DNA of 64,000 nucleotides from Bimastos eiseni (taxonomy: Eukaryota > Annelida > Clitellata > Crassiclitellata > Lumbricidae), in the NCBI GenBank assembly GCA_959347315.1, contig OY365811.1:43306991-43370990 (forward strand). The letters run 5' to 3'. The position numbers and the translations under genes were made by a program. The notes under the pieces were generated by a model. It made no database searches. It had not been told where the DNA came from and saw only the letters and a list, made by a program, of their open reading frames with translations. Of this stretch, positions 12,071 through 27,555 are shown one piece after another (the stretch's first letter is position 1; each line of letters opens with the position of its first letter).

Positions 12071-15000
12071 TTAATAGATTACCAGAAATTTGCTTATGTG
12101 GCGCCTTATTATCCTAGAATTGCGTGAGATGCTAAAGAATTTCTTTCCAAGATGAAGAGATGTTTCATACTTGAGCAGTGGTAGGGATTGGAAATTTGCA
12201 TTGAGATAATCATAATTATTTTTTCGTTTATCGGATGACGCTATTGTGCGTGTAGTGAAAGAGAAAATATGCGACCGACTATTTGTCGAAGCGAACTTTG
12301 ACTAGGAAATTCTCTTGCCGCGGAGGTCTTTGGTGTGGGAGGATCCTTGTGGGCGTAAACCTCAGCGAAGGCTACTTTTGTTCGCGCAGTTTCTGTGACT
12401 CATCAACTCTTAGAAACTTTTACACAAAAATAATTTTAAAAATACAATCGATCGCTTGAAACATTTTCTATAAGTGATATTGATCTTATACTTGAATTAT
12501 ACTCTATCAAGTGAAAGACTTTTAACGCGTTAATCTACCTGGGATTAAGTTCTCAGCAGCTGCGTTTCACGGAATAGCGCTGTAATGAGGCAGCTCAACA
12601 TTGCGCGAGCTGTGTCCCTTACATGGTCAGATACGGAGGTTGGCTCGCTGGCTGGAAGACGAATAGTTGGTCTAGCCAGTTAGGCTGGTGATGCTAGAGG
12701 CCTATAGTATGCGGGCTTACCTTTGCAGAGGCGTTGCTAAGAGGAGAAACCTTGCTAAAGTATGCGAATTTGTTTTAACTGGACCAAAGTCGCTCAATGA
12801 AGATGTATAGAAGGAAAAATCTATCAAATAAACCGACTTCTATTTCCGAGTAATGTTAGATCGACATTGTGTGAGGGGTTGAATTGCCCTGGGCTAGAAT
12901 TAGGTGATGGCCTTGCTACCTGCACCTACTGAGTATGTTGTGTAGGAAGAGAGGGAGGAGGAAGAGAATTGTAGACAGGCCGATAGGTACGCCAGTAGCA
13001 TGTATTCCTCTGTCTGTTTCATATTTCATGCAAGCCTCTATAGCAAAGGAGAAGCATAGTACAATTCACGATTACATGCATCCTAACATGATGCACATAT
13101 CAATCCATTCATTCATTCAGACGCTCTTCGTCGTCACGCAAAGGCCAAACCGGATATGGATCCCATTCGATATGTGGATGACTCGCTGTTGGAATGTCTT
13201 CTTTCCTTGCCATAGGGTGAATCTTATCGTAACTGATCATCGATTCAATAATAATTATTTAACAACTACCGACATACTGCAAAAAGCAATTCCTATGGGC
13301 TAATGGAGGAAATAGCCAAACGCACTTAAGACATAGCAGTCTTGGCACCACAGAGCAGGTTCCCACCATTCCCAGGAGTCCCCTTCCAGCGGGATTGTGT
13401 GTTCCTTTGGGGACCTCTGCACTATGCTTGAATTTGTCGCATTATTGTTTCTTAAATTTTGTACTTTTAGACTCAAATGATGATACTGTGTGTTGCAATG
13501 CTACGAAATGAAGATACCGATCATCAATGTTCGCGTTTCAGTTATTCAATACTCATTATCATTATAATTGTAATTTTCTTTTAATTTCTTACTTGCAATT
13601 CGCAGTATACTTACAAACATAGTGTGAACGACTGATGACAAGATACTACAGGGGTCGAATTTAACTGTCTGCAGCCATGCAAGGTGCTTATTAGCATACG
13701 CCACACATCTAATTTAACCGCCGCCACCGCCTAGCGATAGAAGAAATAGCCCACCTTGTTCCTCACCTTTGCGCCCCAGTGTGCTATCCATCAGGATCGT
13801 CAATCCCCCTCTGAGTGATGGAGGCATACCCCCAGGTCCCAGGTGTCAGGAGGGCAAGGTATTCCCCTAAGACTAAAAATTACCACCATCACCCCCACCA
13901 CCTGAAATTGGAGGCATTTGCCTCCGGACCCCCTATCTGGGCGCCCCGGCTGTCCATTACGCGACGGTCCATTAAGTTGAAGATCTTTACAATCACGCCT
14001 AGCTTTTAGTCTTTAGTCCGTCTTAATAAGTGTCTATAGCGTATAGCGTATGACCGAGTGTTTATACCACATTAGCATACAAATTGTTTTTACAATCGGG
14101 CTAAGACCAAGGGACTAACGAATACGCCTTGTCCTATAAGAGTGTAATGATGCTCAGACCATAAATTAAGAGTCGAGATCTGAACTTTTGATCCTCTTCT
14201 GACGCTATGCTTCATAAAAGTTTTGTCAAGTTCTTCGTTTGACTTCAATGCTTCCTCTATTATAAGCATATAGTCATATGTAGTTGTTGGTCGATCTGCT
14301 TTTAAGAAGGCAGTCGATTTGATTCTCAATGACGGTAAGTTTAACAATAATAATTATTGGTTTCGTATAGGTAGACTGCTGCACCTTTGGATGAGCAGTT
14401 GCTTATTTTGGCATTTTAGAACAAATTCCGATTAAGAATGTATAATTTGAACGCAACCAACTTATATACATGTATGTAGTGGCATATATGTGGAAACTGT
14501 TTTGTTTCTGCATTGACCTGTAAGTTATTGGTATAAAGTAACTCATTCAACAGCGGTACCGTTGGGATCCGAATTTATTCGAATCTAAATGCTAAATATG
14601 TTATACTAGATGTGAGAAGAAACTCAGTTTGATGATGATCGCTATCTGAATGAAACGTGAGAGGAGTCTGGCATGATGCATTATCGTTGAATACGATGCC
14701 TCCTACGTCGGTATATTCCAGAGACTGGAGTATCGGATAAGTGTAGATGTGGAACTTGGGAACATTAGGACTACTCACCGTCCACACCGGATTCGTGCCC
14801 GTTGTGTAAAAAGTATCGTTACCCTCGCGAAGGAGGTGCATGGGTACACAATATTACACATAACAGGGTGCCTTTTTTAAATGTCGTTCTATAGTAAATT
14901 TATAAACGCTTTTCCGTGATGGCGACCTTTCTCCATTTTCAATTAATTATTAATTTAGTTACAAAAATTATTCATCACCGCGACCAATTTGAAGGCGTAC

Positions 15001-15567
15001 GTGACATAATCAATGTTAAGAATTCTCCTACTGGTCGCTGTACAATTTTATTTGTCTCTCTTTCGCTTTTCTTAGATCCTGCTTCGTCTAACGGGACATA
15101 TTGGGCAATGGATTCACCCTACTAGATTTACAACTACTTAAATGCAATTCATTACATTATTCTTCAAGGTTCGCCTGTGATGGTCGGGCAAGGCGACCTT
15201 GCGGAGTAGTTTTACTTTACAAAGAGTTTCTATGTGGAGGTAGGCCTACTATTTCAGTGCATCTGCAAATTCATGGCTCCGTTTTGAGCAAAGGCGCATT
15301 TTGAGGTAGCCTACTTTCGGTCAGTCAATTAGTCCTCTGTAAGTTTGCCATCTTTGTAGCTATGCATCCTTTTAACAATTATGAAGCGCGTGTTATGAAC
15401 CTCACGAATACGTTTACAGTTTGGCAGCCATTTTACGTACGTCCCCAATGAGGAATGATCTATCAACTTCAAAGTTTTTAAAACATATCCCCTACATTCT
15501 AGCCAAGTTGCCACCCCGCTTTGCCGTCCGCGGTTGACCTAATTAGACCCTTGTTGACCTCGTTATT
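12071..15567. other. Region between cofilin and CARD-CC-A without recognised genes
   Basis: No confident exon was found. It holds a copy of repeat family R2 at 13800-13952. Two minus-strand open stretches (14090-14347 and 14575-14841) have splice-like borders but no recognisable product. A plus-strand stretch ending ATTCTCAATGACG|GTAAGT near 14333 is another unassigned exon candidate. The 5' end of CARD-CC-A probably lies here. Confidence 0.5.
13800..13952 (+). repeat. Dispersed repeat family R2
   Basis: The copy starts GTGATGGAGGCATACCCCCA and ends GGAGGCATTTGCCTCCGGAC then CCCCTATCTGGGCGCCCC. Related copies are at 23020-23165 (+), 50765-50912 (-) and, shorter, 21340-21440 (-). The inner GGAGGCA...TGCCTCC is palindromic. 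Confidence 0.6.
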
Positions 15568-18737
<3,170 letters not shown>

Positions 18738-18855
18738 AAACTTACCAGGAACTAATACAGTGTGTAGGAGTTTGTACTTCGGGACCTAATGAACTTACTC
18801 TTAGGAAATTCCCCAGTGGCTTGACGACATCCCCAGTTTTACGACATCTTACAAC

Positions 18856-18861
18856 AATAAA
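18856..18861 (+). terminator. Poly(A) signal AATAAA of CARD-CC-A
   Basis: A canonical AATAAA lies about 120 bases after the stop codon. It is the first good candidate downstream. Confidence 0.5.
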
Positions 18862-19727
18862 AGCCGCTAATGTTCTGACGTTCAGTTTCGAAGGCACAAA
18901 ATCGTCTTCGCGCGCCTGCTCGACTCACTCTCTCCAGGAATTAGAGCAAGCTGATGCTCCCTCATCATGACCCCATGACCTCACTGGTCATTGCACATGC
19001 ATGGAACATATTAATCCGTCGAGTGACCTCACGAAGCAACCACTCGATATGCGAGTCCACAGCGTAAACATCATCAGATTAGCGTCACAGTGTGATAACA
19101 AGGATCATTGGACGTCGCTCTCCCCTAAACCCAAGTTTGGAGCTGGCACTACCAGATCGTAATCAGTGGAGGTTTTCAAAGCATATTATTTTGTAATGTC
19201 AGTTTAACGACAATGAATAGCAGTGGGAAGACTTTGTTTCTGCCGTTGTGCAACCTTGTAAAGTTCTGTTGCAACACATTTTAATGGTGTTTTTAAGACG
19301 ACATAAATTCTTTTTGTTATCACTGTGTTGTATATTATTCTCTTGAAATTTCTTCAAAGGCCTTTGATGTAACTAAACGGTGTTAAACTTTGCAATTTAA
19401 AATAGTTTTAAGAGTCTAAGTAACACTGACTGTCTTTCGCCGTTGAAACAGCGAACGTTCTTCAACCTTAATTTATGCCGAAGTTACGATCGGCTAAGCC
19501 TTCCACTCGCTAAAGGATTTGGTAAAAATGAGACACAGCGAAGTGTAGTGGACGCTTTTCATGACTGCCAGACAGTTTGATTCGATACCTGTAGTAATTT
19601 CTAATCACCCGATCTTACTATAACTTGTAGTCATACAGTTTGAACTAACAACAAGCCTTTAATGTTTTAATATTTTTTTAAATTGAGCAGCAACTCCGTC
19701 AAGGTTCTATGCTCGTGTGGAACTAGT
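18862..19727. other. Intergenic spacer after CARD-CC-A
   Basis: I see no exon, RNA gene or clear repeat in this stretch. Confidence 0.5.
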
Positions 19728-19795
19728 CTAAAGCCTGGATAATGGAGGAGGGCAACGCTAATCGTCTTCGAAATGATACAGAGTCGTTAAATTTA
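19728..19795 (-). repeat. R1 repeat copy at the left edge of the minisatellite
   Basis: The plus strand reads AAGCCTGGATAATGGAGGAG, then GGCAACGCTAATCGTCTTCG and GAGTCGTTAAA, the antisense of the R1 core. The minisatellite begins about 20 bases later. Confidence 0.6.
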
Positions 19796-19811
19796 ATGGG
19801 TGTAGGACAAA

Positions 19812-21165
19812 AAAAACCTGACAAAACCCCCTCTGACAAAACCCCCTCTGACAAAACCCCCTCTGACAAAACCCCCTCTGACAAAACCCCCTCTGACAAA
19901 ACCCCCTCTGACAAAACCCCCTCTGACAAAACCCCCTCTGACAAAACCCCCTCTGACAAAACCCCCTCTGACAAAACCCCCTCTGACAAAACCCCCTCTG
20001 ACAAAACCCCCTCTGACAAAACCCCCTCTGACAAAACCCCCTCTGACAAAACCCCCTCTGACAAAACCCCCTCTGACAAAACCTCCTCTGACAAAACCCC
20101 CTCTGACAAAACCCCCTCTGACAAAACCCCCTCTGACAAAACCCCCTCTGACAAAACACCCTCTGACAAAACACCCTCTGACAAAACACCCTCTGACAAA
20201 ACCCCCTCTGACAAAACCCCCTCTGACAAAACCTCCTCTGACAAAACCCCCTCTGACAAAACCCCCTCTGACAAAACCCCCTCTGACAAAACCCCCTCTG
20301 ACAAAACCCCCTCTGACAAAACCCCCTCTGACAAAACCCCCTCTGACAAAACCTCCTCTGACAAAACCCCCTCTGACAAAACCCCCTCTGACAAAACCCC
20401 CTCTGACAAAACCCCCTCTGACAAAACCCCCTCTGACAAAACCCCCTCTGACAAAACCCCCTCTGACAAAACCCCCTCTGACAAAACCCCCTCTGACAAA
20501 ACCCCCTCTGACAAAACCCCCTCTGACAAAACCCCCTCTGACAAAACCCCCTCTGACAAAACCCCCTCTGACAAAACCCCCTCTGACAAAACCCCCTCTG
20601 ACAAAACCCCCTCTGACAAAACCCCCTCTGACAAAACCCCCTCTGACAAAACCCCCTCTGACAAAACCCCCTCTGACAAAACCCCCTCTGACAAAACCTC
20701 CTCTGACAAAACCCCCTCTGACAAAACCCCCTCTGACAAAACCCCCTCTGACAAAACCCCCTCTGACAAAACACCCTCTGACAAAACACCCTCTGACAAA
20801 ACACCCTCTGACAAAACCCCCTCTGACAAAACCCCCTCTGACAAAACCCCCTCTGACAAAACCCCCTCTGACAAAACCCCCTCTGACAAAACCTCCTCTG
20901 ACAAAACCCCCTCTGACAAAACCCCCTCTGACAAAACCCCCTCTGACAAAACCCCCTCTGACAAAACACCCTCTGACAAAACCCCCTCTGACAAAACCCC
21001 CTCTGACAAAACCCCCTCTGACAAAACCCCCTCTGACAAAACCCCCTCTGACAAAACCCCCTCTGACAAAACCCCCTCTGACAAAACCCCCTCTGACAAA
21101 AAACCCTCTGACAAAACCCTCTGTGACAAAACTCCCCTCTGACAAAAAACCCTCTGACATAATCC
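19812..21165. repeat. 15-bp minisatellite, about 87 copies
   Basis: The unit is CCCTCTGACAAAACC. Most copies are identical. Variants with ACCTCC or ACACCC mark positions within the array. Because the unit is 15 bases long and has no stop codon in five frames, very long reading frames run through it on both strands, such as repeated DKTPS on the plus strand. These are artefacts. The last three copies decay at 21105-21165. Confidence 0.95.
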
Positions 21166-21741
21166 CCCTCTGTTTTAGGCAGGAAATTAACCCCCCGGAC
21201 AACCTCCCCCCACCCTCTTGCCCTAACTAGCTTCTGCAATTTGAAGCCATACCATAAATAACTGACACTACTAACAAAGTATGCACAACATTACAATTTA
21301 CACTCAGTACGACTATTAGTCTAACTCAGACTCGTCGAGCTAGTGGGCGAGGGGGTATTTTGTTGAGTCTTAGGGAGGATATCTTGACTACCTGACACTT
21401 GGAACCAGGGTGTTTGCCTCCATCTGTTCGAGGAGGATTGATGCCTCTGGTCTAAGATATCGTGTCACATATAACACACATACACTCTGCATAGACTCAC
21501 CTGAAAAGCCGTGTCACAGAGTGCCTTCAGTGTACATAGACCTATCATACATTGACAACAAAAAGACTAAAGAACTAATTAATTGTTTGCTATTTAACTA
21601 TTGTACGACGATACATGAGTGACCGCATCCGACTTTGAAATGACACATATGACACATGCTTTACTTCAGACTTTAAAGTATACTAAAGTTTCTAAATAAT
21701 AAAAGTAAAAAAGTAACATAAATTTATTCTTGGGGGGGTTG

Positions 21742-21805
21742 TCCTACTTAGGGGGTTTGTCAGAGGGTTTGGTCATGTGGGTTTTTGTCAGAAGGGGTTT
21801 AGTCT
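21742..21805 (-). repeat. Inverted, decayed copies of the 15-bp unit
   Basis: The stretch reads TTTGTCAGAGGGTTTGGTCA, then GTTTTTGTCAGAAGGGGTTT, the reverse complement of the minisatellite unit. It is followed at 21862 by another antisense R1 copy. The main array and this inverted remnant are thus both next to R1 sequence. Confidence 0.6.
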
Positions 21806-21861
21806 GCGACCCAATTTAATAGACCTGTGTTTGATGAAATACAAAGAACTCCTCCGCTGCT

Positions 21862-21952
21862 TGCAGTCCAGCAGTGCCCGACCCGAGCTGAATAAAGGAG
21901 AAGGGCGACGCTAATGATCATTGAAATCATACATTGTCGTTAAACTGCAACT
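21862..21952 (-). repeat. R1 repeat copy
   Basis: The plus strand carries GCAGTCCAGCAGTGCC, GAGAAGGGCGACGCTAATGA and TTGTCGTTAAACTGCAAC, the antisense of the R1 consensus over nearly its whole length. Confidence 0.65.
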
Positions 21953-22747
21953 AATCAACCAATATCTAGCATAAAAATCGTAATATTCTACGTCAAGAAT
22001 TCACAATCGCAAGATGTAAATATAAGGCTTATTATAAGCACTGGATAACTACAAGGCTTGAGTTAGACACCTTTAAAATGAGTAGTAGGAAAGTGAGCTA
22101 CCTGGGACAATTGACCAATATCATGGTCAATTCACCCACCTAATAGGTTATAAAACCTATTATTAACCTATGATTATGTTGCAAAATCACCAAAAATCAC
22201 AACAACCCACATCATGGTTCTAATACCAACCAAATAGGCCACCATAAAATTGAAAAATGAGCCACAATTCATGCACAAGCCCCAGGTCAAAAGCCACGGG
22301 AATTTCCAATAGTTTCGATGAAGAGTCATCACGTGAACACCAAGTCTTCATTATCAACCCAGGAATTAAATGACTCCGGATGGTTTTATCCTGAAGGTCT
22401 TGTGATATGACGTGAACCCCTAACTTCTGCTGACAGAAAAACCAAAAATAGACGAAGAGACAGAAATCGCAATCTTCAAATTTCTAAAGCGCCACTCTTT
22501 AACCAAGCGCAGGGCACCAGCTTATTCACGAGCTACATCAAGTCATATGGGCTGTGGAACGAGAAGTCCGAGGGGTGGTTGATAAAAGGTTTGAAAAGGC
22601 AAAAAGTCCTTCAGCTCTAAGGCAAATCATCGTGAATATACGAGGTACTGAATATTACAGCGCATTCTCATTATAAAATTAATATAGAGAATAGCGCTGT
22701 TAAAAGAGGTGTCTTGCATCAGCAGACTTACGCAATGAATATTGGTT

Positions 22748-22850
22748 GGTTAGTTGTAGATTAACGACACTGATAACAAATATCATTAGAGCAGCCCTCC
22801 TCCTTAATCCAGGCTTGGGCTGGCATTGCTGGACTGCAAGCAGTGGTGAG
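22748..22850 (+). repeat. R1 repeat copy
   Basis: It contains GATTAACGACACTGATAACA, CCCTCCTCCTTAATCCAGGC, and GGCATTGCTGGACTGCAAGC then AGTGG. It is one of the longest plus-strand copies. Confidence 0.65.
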
Positions 22851-23019
22851 TTGTATACCTACTCCTGTTTATTATACCAATAATTTTTCAGAATTCTCAA
22901 AAGAGGTGTCTTAAATCAACGGAGCTTGAAGGCGGCGATGTTTAAGAGGGTGTAGTTTTGGCTGACATTTAAAAGGTGGACGATCACGTGAATCTTGGAA
23001 AGCAGGGACGTTAATCTCC

Positions 23020-23165
23020 CCATGGGTGATGGAGGCAAACCCCCAGTGTCCAATGTTCGGAAGCAAGATACCACCCCTGAGAGGCTGAGACTAAAAAATT
23101 ATCCCACCCTACCTGAAAGTGGAGGCATTTGTCTCCGGACCCCCCCTATGTGGACGCCCCTAAGA
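23020..23165 (+). repeat. R2 repeat copy
   Basis: It starts GGGTGATGGAGGCAAACCCC and ends GGAGGCATTTGTCTCCGGAC, then CCCCCCTATGTGGACGCCCC. It aligns along its length with 13800-13952. Confidence 0.6.
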
Positions 23166-23445
23166 GTTCCTGAAGAGGCGAGTTTTATGTTTCGAGTAGA
23201 AAGCCCGATGGGTGAAACGTGTGAGGATCGATGGGCATAAAATTACCTGGGACAGTTGGCAGTGATGGCATGGTGTCCAATTCAAGCACGTGGCATGGCT
23301 AATAATTAACCTGAGTACTCTAGGATCGATTAATGAAGAAAGGCGATTCGAGTGATCGTCAGAAGAGGAAGTAAATATCTCGCAAGTGATTGGCTGCATT
23401 TCTTTGCATGGGGTCGACGCTTCAAGTTTATCTTATATGCTCACA

Positions 23446-23720
23446 ATAAGAGCAGTGCCAGTCCCAAGTCTGGACAAAAAATGGAGGACGACGCCAATGA
23501 TTAATGATATTACGCAATGTCGTCAAACTGCAGCTGAGCAATCAATAAATTCACCGTGGCAGTGCCAGTCCAAAGGTTAGACAAAGGAGTAGGGTCTTTA
23601 TTATCTCACAGTGTCGTTGATCTGAAACTACTAATTACTGACAGCACTTTGGCAGTGCCAGTCTCGAGCCTGCATAAACGAGTAGGGCGATGCCAATCGC
23701 TTTCATCTTAACATTGCCGT
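23446..23720 (-). repeat. Tandem cluster of degraded R1 copies
   Basis: Three antisense segments follow each other at about 23446-23535, 23556-23625 and 23640-23720. Each keeps GCAGTGCCAGTC near one end and a GGCGATGCCAAT- or GACGCCAATGA-like block. Confidence 0.5.
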
Positions 23721-24004
23721 TAATCAACATTTTACGAACCACATCTGACAAATCGAAAATTAAAGGATTTTCTTGAACATATTCAGTACATGTATTTATG
23801 TTCCAGAAATGTTTCGTATTGCAAACCAAAGACGGTGAGAACTAAAATTGTTTGTCATCATCATTTAGCGCATTTATACTATATATATATATATATATGC
23901 ACTTTAGAAGTGTGGAAATATGGAACATCGACATTATGTTTTATTTACAACCATATAATTTAATCGCATTACAATGGATGGCCTCAAATGTTAAGGACTC
24001 TTGA

Positions 24005-24285
24005 TAAAGCGTTCAAGGGCTGAATATACAGAGTCCTTATAGTCCTTTTAAATGTATTCATCGATGCTGCCATGCTGGGCTGTGAAAATTGCGACAAACA
24101 CATTGACTACCTGTCAACAGAGTTATCGATTTATTTCGTCCTACCAATTGAAGTCTTACTGGTCTTGAACCCTTCACGCAATCTTCGAGTACTGCATAAA
24201 ACCACATGCTACTCGAAGCGTTATTGACGGAGCTTATAACTGGGGATTTCCAGTCCAAGAAAATTTCCGGCGTTGCTAGGAGGTC
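24005..24285 (+). repeat. Diverged repeat paired with 26230-26480
   Basis: Blocks CTGAATATACAGAGTCC, TTGACTACCTGTCA and GAACCCTTCACGCAATCTT match CTGAATATGCAGAGCCC, TTGACTACCTGTCA and GAACCCCTTCACGCAGCCTT in the other copy, in the same order and spacing. The element type was not identified. Confidence 0.5.
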
Positions 24286-24459
24286 CATTATGTGGTATTT
24301 CGCACGTTAAGGTCTTATACGGGATGTTTGTAAAGCGACAGAGACTACAGAAACCAGAAGACTGCGTTGGTTTAAGAAACCTTTCTTAGGATTGCTGCTC
24401 ATTGTATAAAAACTGGCCAGGCGTTAATCACTGTTAATAACTCCCTCTGGTAGTAATCA

Positions 24460-24545
24460 GCCAGTGACAGCGCCAAGCCTGGATAAAGGAGGAGGGCGAC
24501 GCTAATGGTCTTTGTTACCACACAGTGTCGTTAAACTGCAACAGC
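24460..24545 (-). repeat. R1 repeat copy
   Basis: The plus strand reads GCCAAGCCTGGATAAAGGAG, then GAGGGCGACGCTAATGGTCT and AGTGTCGTTAAACTGCAAC. Confidence 0.65.
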
Positions 24546-25344
24546 CACCATCATCGTTAATGGACCCGAAACAAGAGTTCTGGGCGTCACTGCAATAGTT
24601 TCTTACAACGCAAATGAAGTCAATGTCAATTATGATGATAATTTTGATTACGTGATCACTTAAGAGAAAATATCTCTTATAATGGACCCCCATAGGCCTA
24701 GGCAAAGCAGTCACAAGCCTCTTAGCAACGAATGGTAATTACAGTAGCATTCGGATGTTTGAAGTTTACACTAACTAGTTAAGTTAGTGTCAATAATTTA
24801 AAGCGCCCTTGTAGCGGCATGGCTGCGTTACGGCGCTTTAGATAGCGTCCGTTTAATAATAATAATCATATATTCAAAAGGCGTAATTCATAAGCAATCT
24901 GTGACTGATTACAACGTTATTCACAAGTCGATTGCAGACTCGATCCGTCCTTAAAACTCGAATGTTGATGCAATTGACATCAATATGACGTCATTAGGCC
25001 TAATGGATGACAGGACCATCATAGTTTATGCAGTACCAGATAGATAGGGTATGTCAGGTTCAAAACGGTCTTGGAATTTTGAAAATCGACGATTATTTAC
25101 TATTTATTTTCATATTATCTTTTGGTGGTCCATTTATTTGCGGACACAGTGTATACGAAATTTAAGCAATTGACGCGTGGAAAATGGAAATCCCCAAAGA
25201 TAGGCGTCCATAGCAACGCCGTGAATTTCCGTGGCTGGAAGTCCCCATGACAGAAGGCATAAGCGAGTAGCGTAGGCGCTCGACCCTTCACTGAGGCCGT
25301 CACTGGGTGGAGAAAGTCCCTCACTCAATCACACAATTTGGCAG

Positions 25345-25805
25345 AGAGTGTTATTGAGTATTCTTGTCACCCCAGTATTGCTGCATGGAGCTGAGTACAG
25401 GTGCCTGTGGAAGAAGGATGAAAGGAGGATGCTTGTGGCAGAGATAAGCTGGCTTAGAAGAATAGCGGGGAGAATCAGATGGGACAGGATTCGCAATTAT
25501 GCAACTCGGATTGAGCTGGGATAAAGAGAAGCAACGATAGACAAGATCAGAAAAGAAGACTGACATGGTTTAGACATGTAACACGAATGGACTACAAAAG
25601 GTTACCGGCAAGGCAGTGAGTGAGGCATTATATTGCCACGTGGAATTAACACGGAGTCGAGGAAGATATACAGAGACATGGATGGAAAATGTGAGACAAG
25701 ATCTGGAAGAAAATAACATGGACATGAGAACAGCTATGAATACAATCAGAGACAGACAGAAATGGAGCCATTATGTAAAAACCTCATCGTCGGTACACGC
25801 CTGAC
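25345..25805 (+). mobile_element. LINE 3'-end fragment (family L-b)
   Basis: Translation gives TPVLLHGAEYRCLWKKDERR, MLVAEISWLRRIAGRIRWDR, a stop, then RRLTWFRHVTRMDYKRLPAR and SRGRYTETWMENVRQDLEEN. This is the C-terminal region of a non-LTR retrotransposon reverse transcriptase protein. Stops and a frameshift show that it is dead. Other copies are at 33236-33470 (+) and 2815-3010 (-). Confidence 0.75.
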
Positions 25806-25925
25806 GGAAGAGAGAGAGAGACAGAGAGAGACAGAGAGAGACAGAGAGAGACAGAGAGTGAGAGAGAGAGAGAGTGTGAGAGAGACAGAGTGAGAGAGAC
25901 AGAGAGAGAGAGAGAGTGAGAGAGA
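25806..25925 (+). repeat. GAGA/CAGA microsatellite
   Basis: Purine-rich GAGAGACA repeats directly follow the LINE 3' end. They may have grown from the LINE's own terminal repeat. Confidence 0.85.
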
Positions 25926-26229
25926 AATTGAATGTTCTATCATATATATTTTGGAAGGAGAGCAACATTGAAGAATATGGGGAAGAGCTGGTCCATCTCT
26001 TACCTCTTCCCCTTTCTGCAAGCACCCTAAGAAGTTAGTGTTCTCCGCTCTGTCTTGAGTCGTGGGCGCCTCTGATTACGAGTGGCGCTATATAAGTTTT
26101 CAATTACAATTACAATATCAAATAAGGTCCTACATCAGTACTCAGGCGTTTTCCATCTAATTCAATCGCATTCCGACGAATTGCCAATAGACCAAAGGAA
26201 GTGCTTGCAATCAACGTGTAAGTGCACTT

Positions 26230-26480
26230 GAGATAGATTTCAGGGTCTTTACCTGAGCTGAATATGCAGAGCCCATATATATCGATTAACATTGTCAGAC
26301 TCCTTGACTACCTGTCATTCAACAAAGCCATCGACTCAGTTCCTCATGCAAATTGACATCCTGTCTAGCTTCGAACCCCTTCACGCAGCCTTGAAGTGTC
26401 GTACAAACCGCAGACCACTCCTTGGTTTTCTGAACACTCTCCAGAATGACTTCACGCTTTCAATCACACGAGTCTATTAG
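26230..26480 (+). repeat. Diverged repeat paired with 24005-24285
   Basis: Second copy of the repeat described at 24005-24285, in the same orientation. Confidence 0.5.
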
Positions 26481-27284
26481 TTTGAGTAGGTTCTATATAG
26501 AAAATCTCCAGGTCACGGATATTCCAGATGTTGCTCAATCTATGGGTTAATCCTCGCTTCAGGCAATTTTATATCTAATAGAACCATGTGGATTACTCTT
26601 GGCCATACGCAGTTGATTTAAGACACCACTTAAGAGATTACTGCTCTTTCTATATAAATAGGAGAGGCGCCAAACGATGTAAATGGTGCTATACTATTTC
26701 AAAGCAGTACGTGCTTTGTGATGCAATTCGATGTTTCAACCAACATATCGCACAAGAGGCTCTCTGATTTTATTCAATCAAATGACTTCTATAGCGCCGT
26801 TTGAGTACTAGTATTTAGACAAGGTGAATGTTGCAGTGTACACTTAATTTGTTGCGTAAGCAAGACAGACGTACCAACCTTAAGAGAGGTGTGCAAGGTC
26901 AATGACTAAGATATATGGCTCTGCAGGAGAGATTTCTTTAAAACGGTGTCTAAAAGTCAACAACGTGTGTCAACAGAAGCTGCTTGCTGGCTCACCTGTG
27001 CAGGGAACGCCACAAGGTCTAATCATACGTTTTATGCGTCATCTAAACGATAAGAGACTGTCTGTAAACGAAAACGCTTTTCGTCGTAGGCTGAATAAAT
27101 AACCGTGTGTGAGTGATTAGATGTTAGTTTTGTTAAATCGTCGATCTTATATCTTACAGTTCTTGAATAAGATGAATTCCTGAATCATCTTCACATACCA
27201 AAGAATGGTTCGTATAATTATTTGAAAACTTTCTTCCTGGCAGTGGAAGATAGGTTTATAGATTAATGTATAACTTGGTGAATA

Positions 27285-27555
27285 ATTCTATTCTATTTTA
27301 TTTTATTCTATTCTATTCTATTTACGGATTTATAAAGCGCCTCTCACAGTACAACCTATTCAGAGGGGGTCCCAGTGCGAAAAACCCCTAGAGAAAAGAA
27401 AAGCCTTAACAGAACGAGCAGAAACAGTTATGTTACTAGGTAAGATTGCAGCACTAGTCACAGCAGGAAGACTATTCCATAGCGAAGGGCCAACAGAGGA
27501 ATAGGCACGATGCTGAGCTGTGGTAGTTCTAGACTGCGGTATCCCTAATAGTGCA
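27285..27555 (+). repeat. Dispersed repeat paired with 33690-33965
   Basis: Both copies read TTTACGGATTTATAAAGCGC, CTCTCACAG, GTGCGAAAAACCCCTAGAGA, CAGAAACAGTT, CTATTCCATAGCGAAGG (or CTGTTCCATAGCGAAGG) and GGCACGATGCTGAGCTGTGG. The length is about 260 bases. A shorter piece (ATTTATATAGCGCCTCTCAC) is at 42870-42900. Probably a SINE. Confidence 0.65.

Noticed and set aside
19742..21142. 466-codon plus-strand frame of DKTPS repeats, and minus-strand frames of similar length
   Set aside because: The frames exist because a 15-bp stop-free unit is repeated. The N-terminal part is antisense R1 repeat. Several frames are open on both strands, so none is special.
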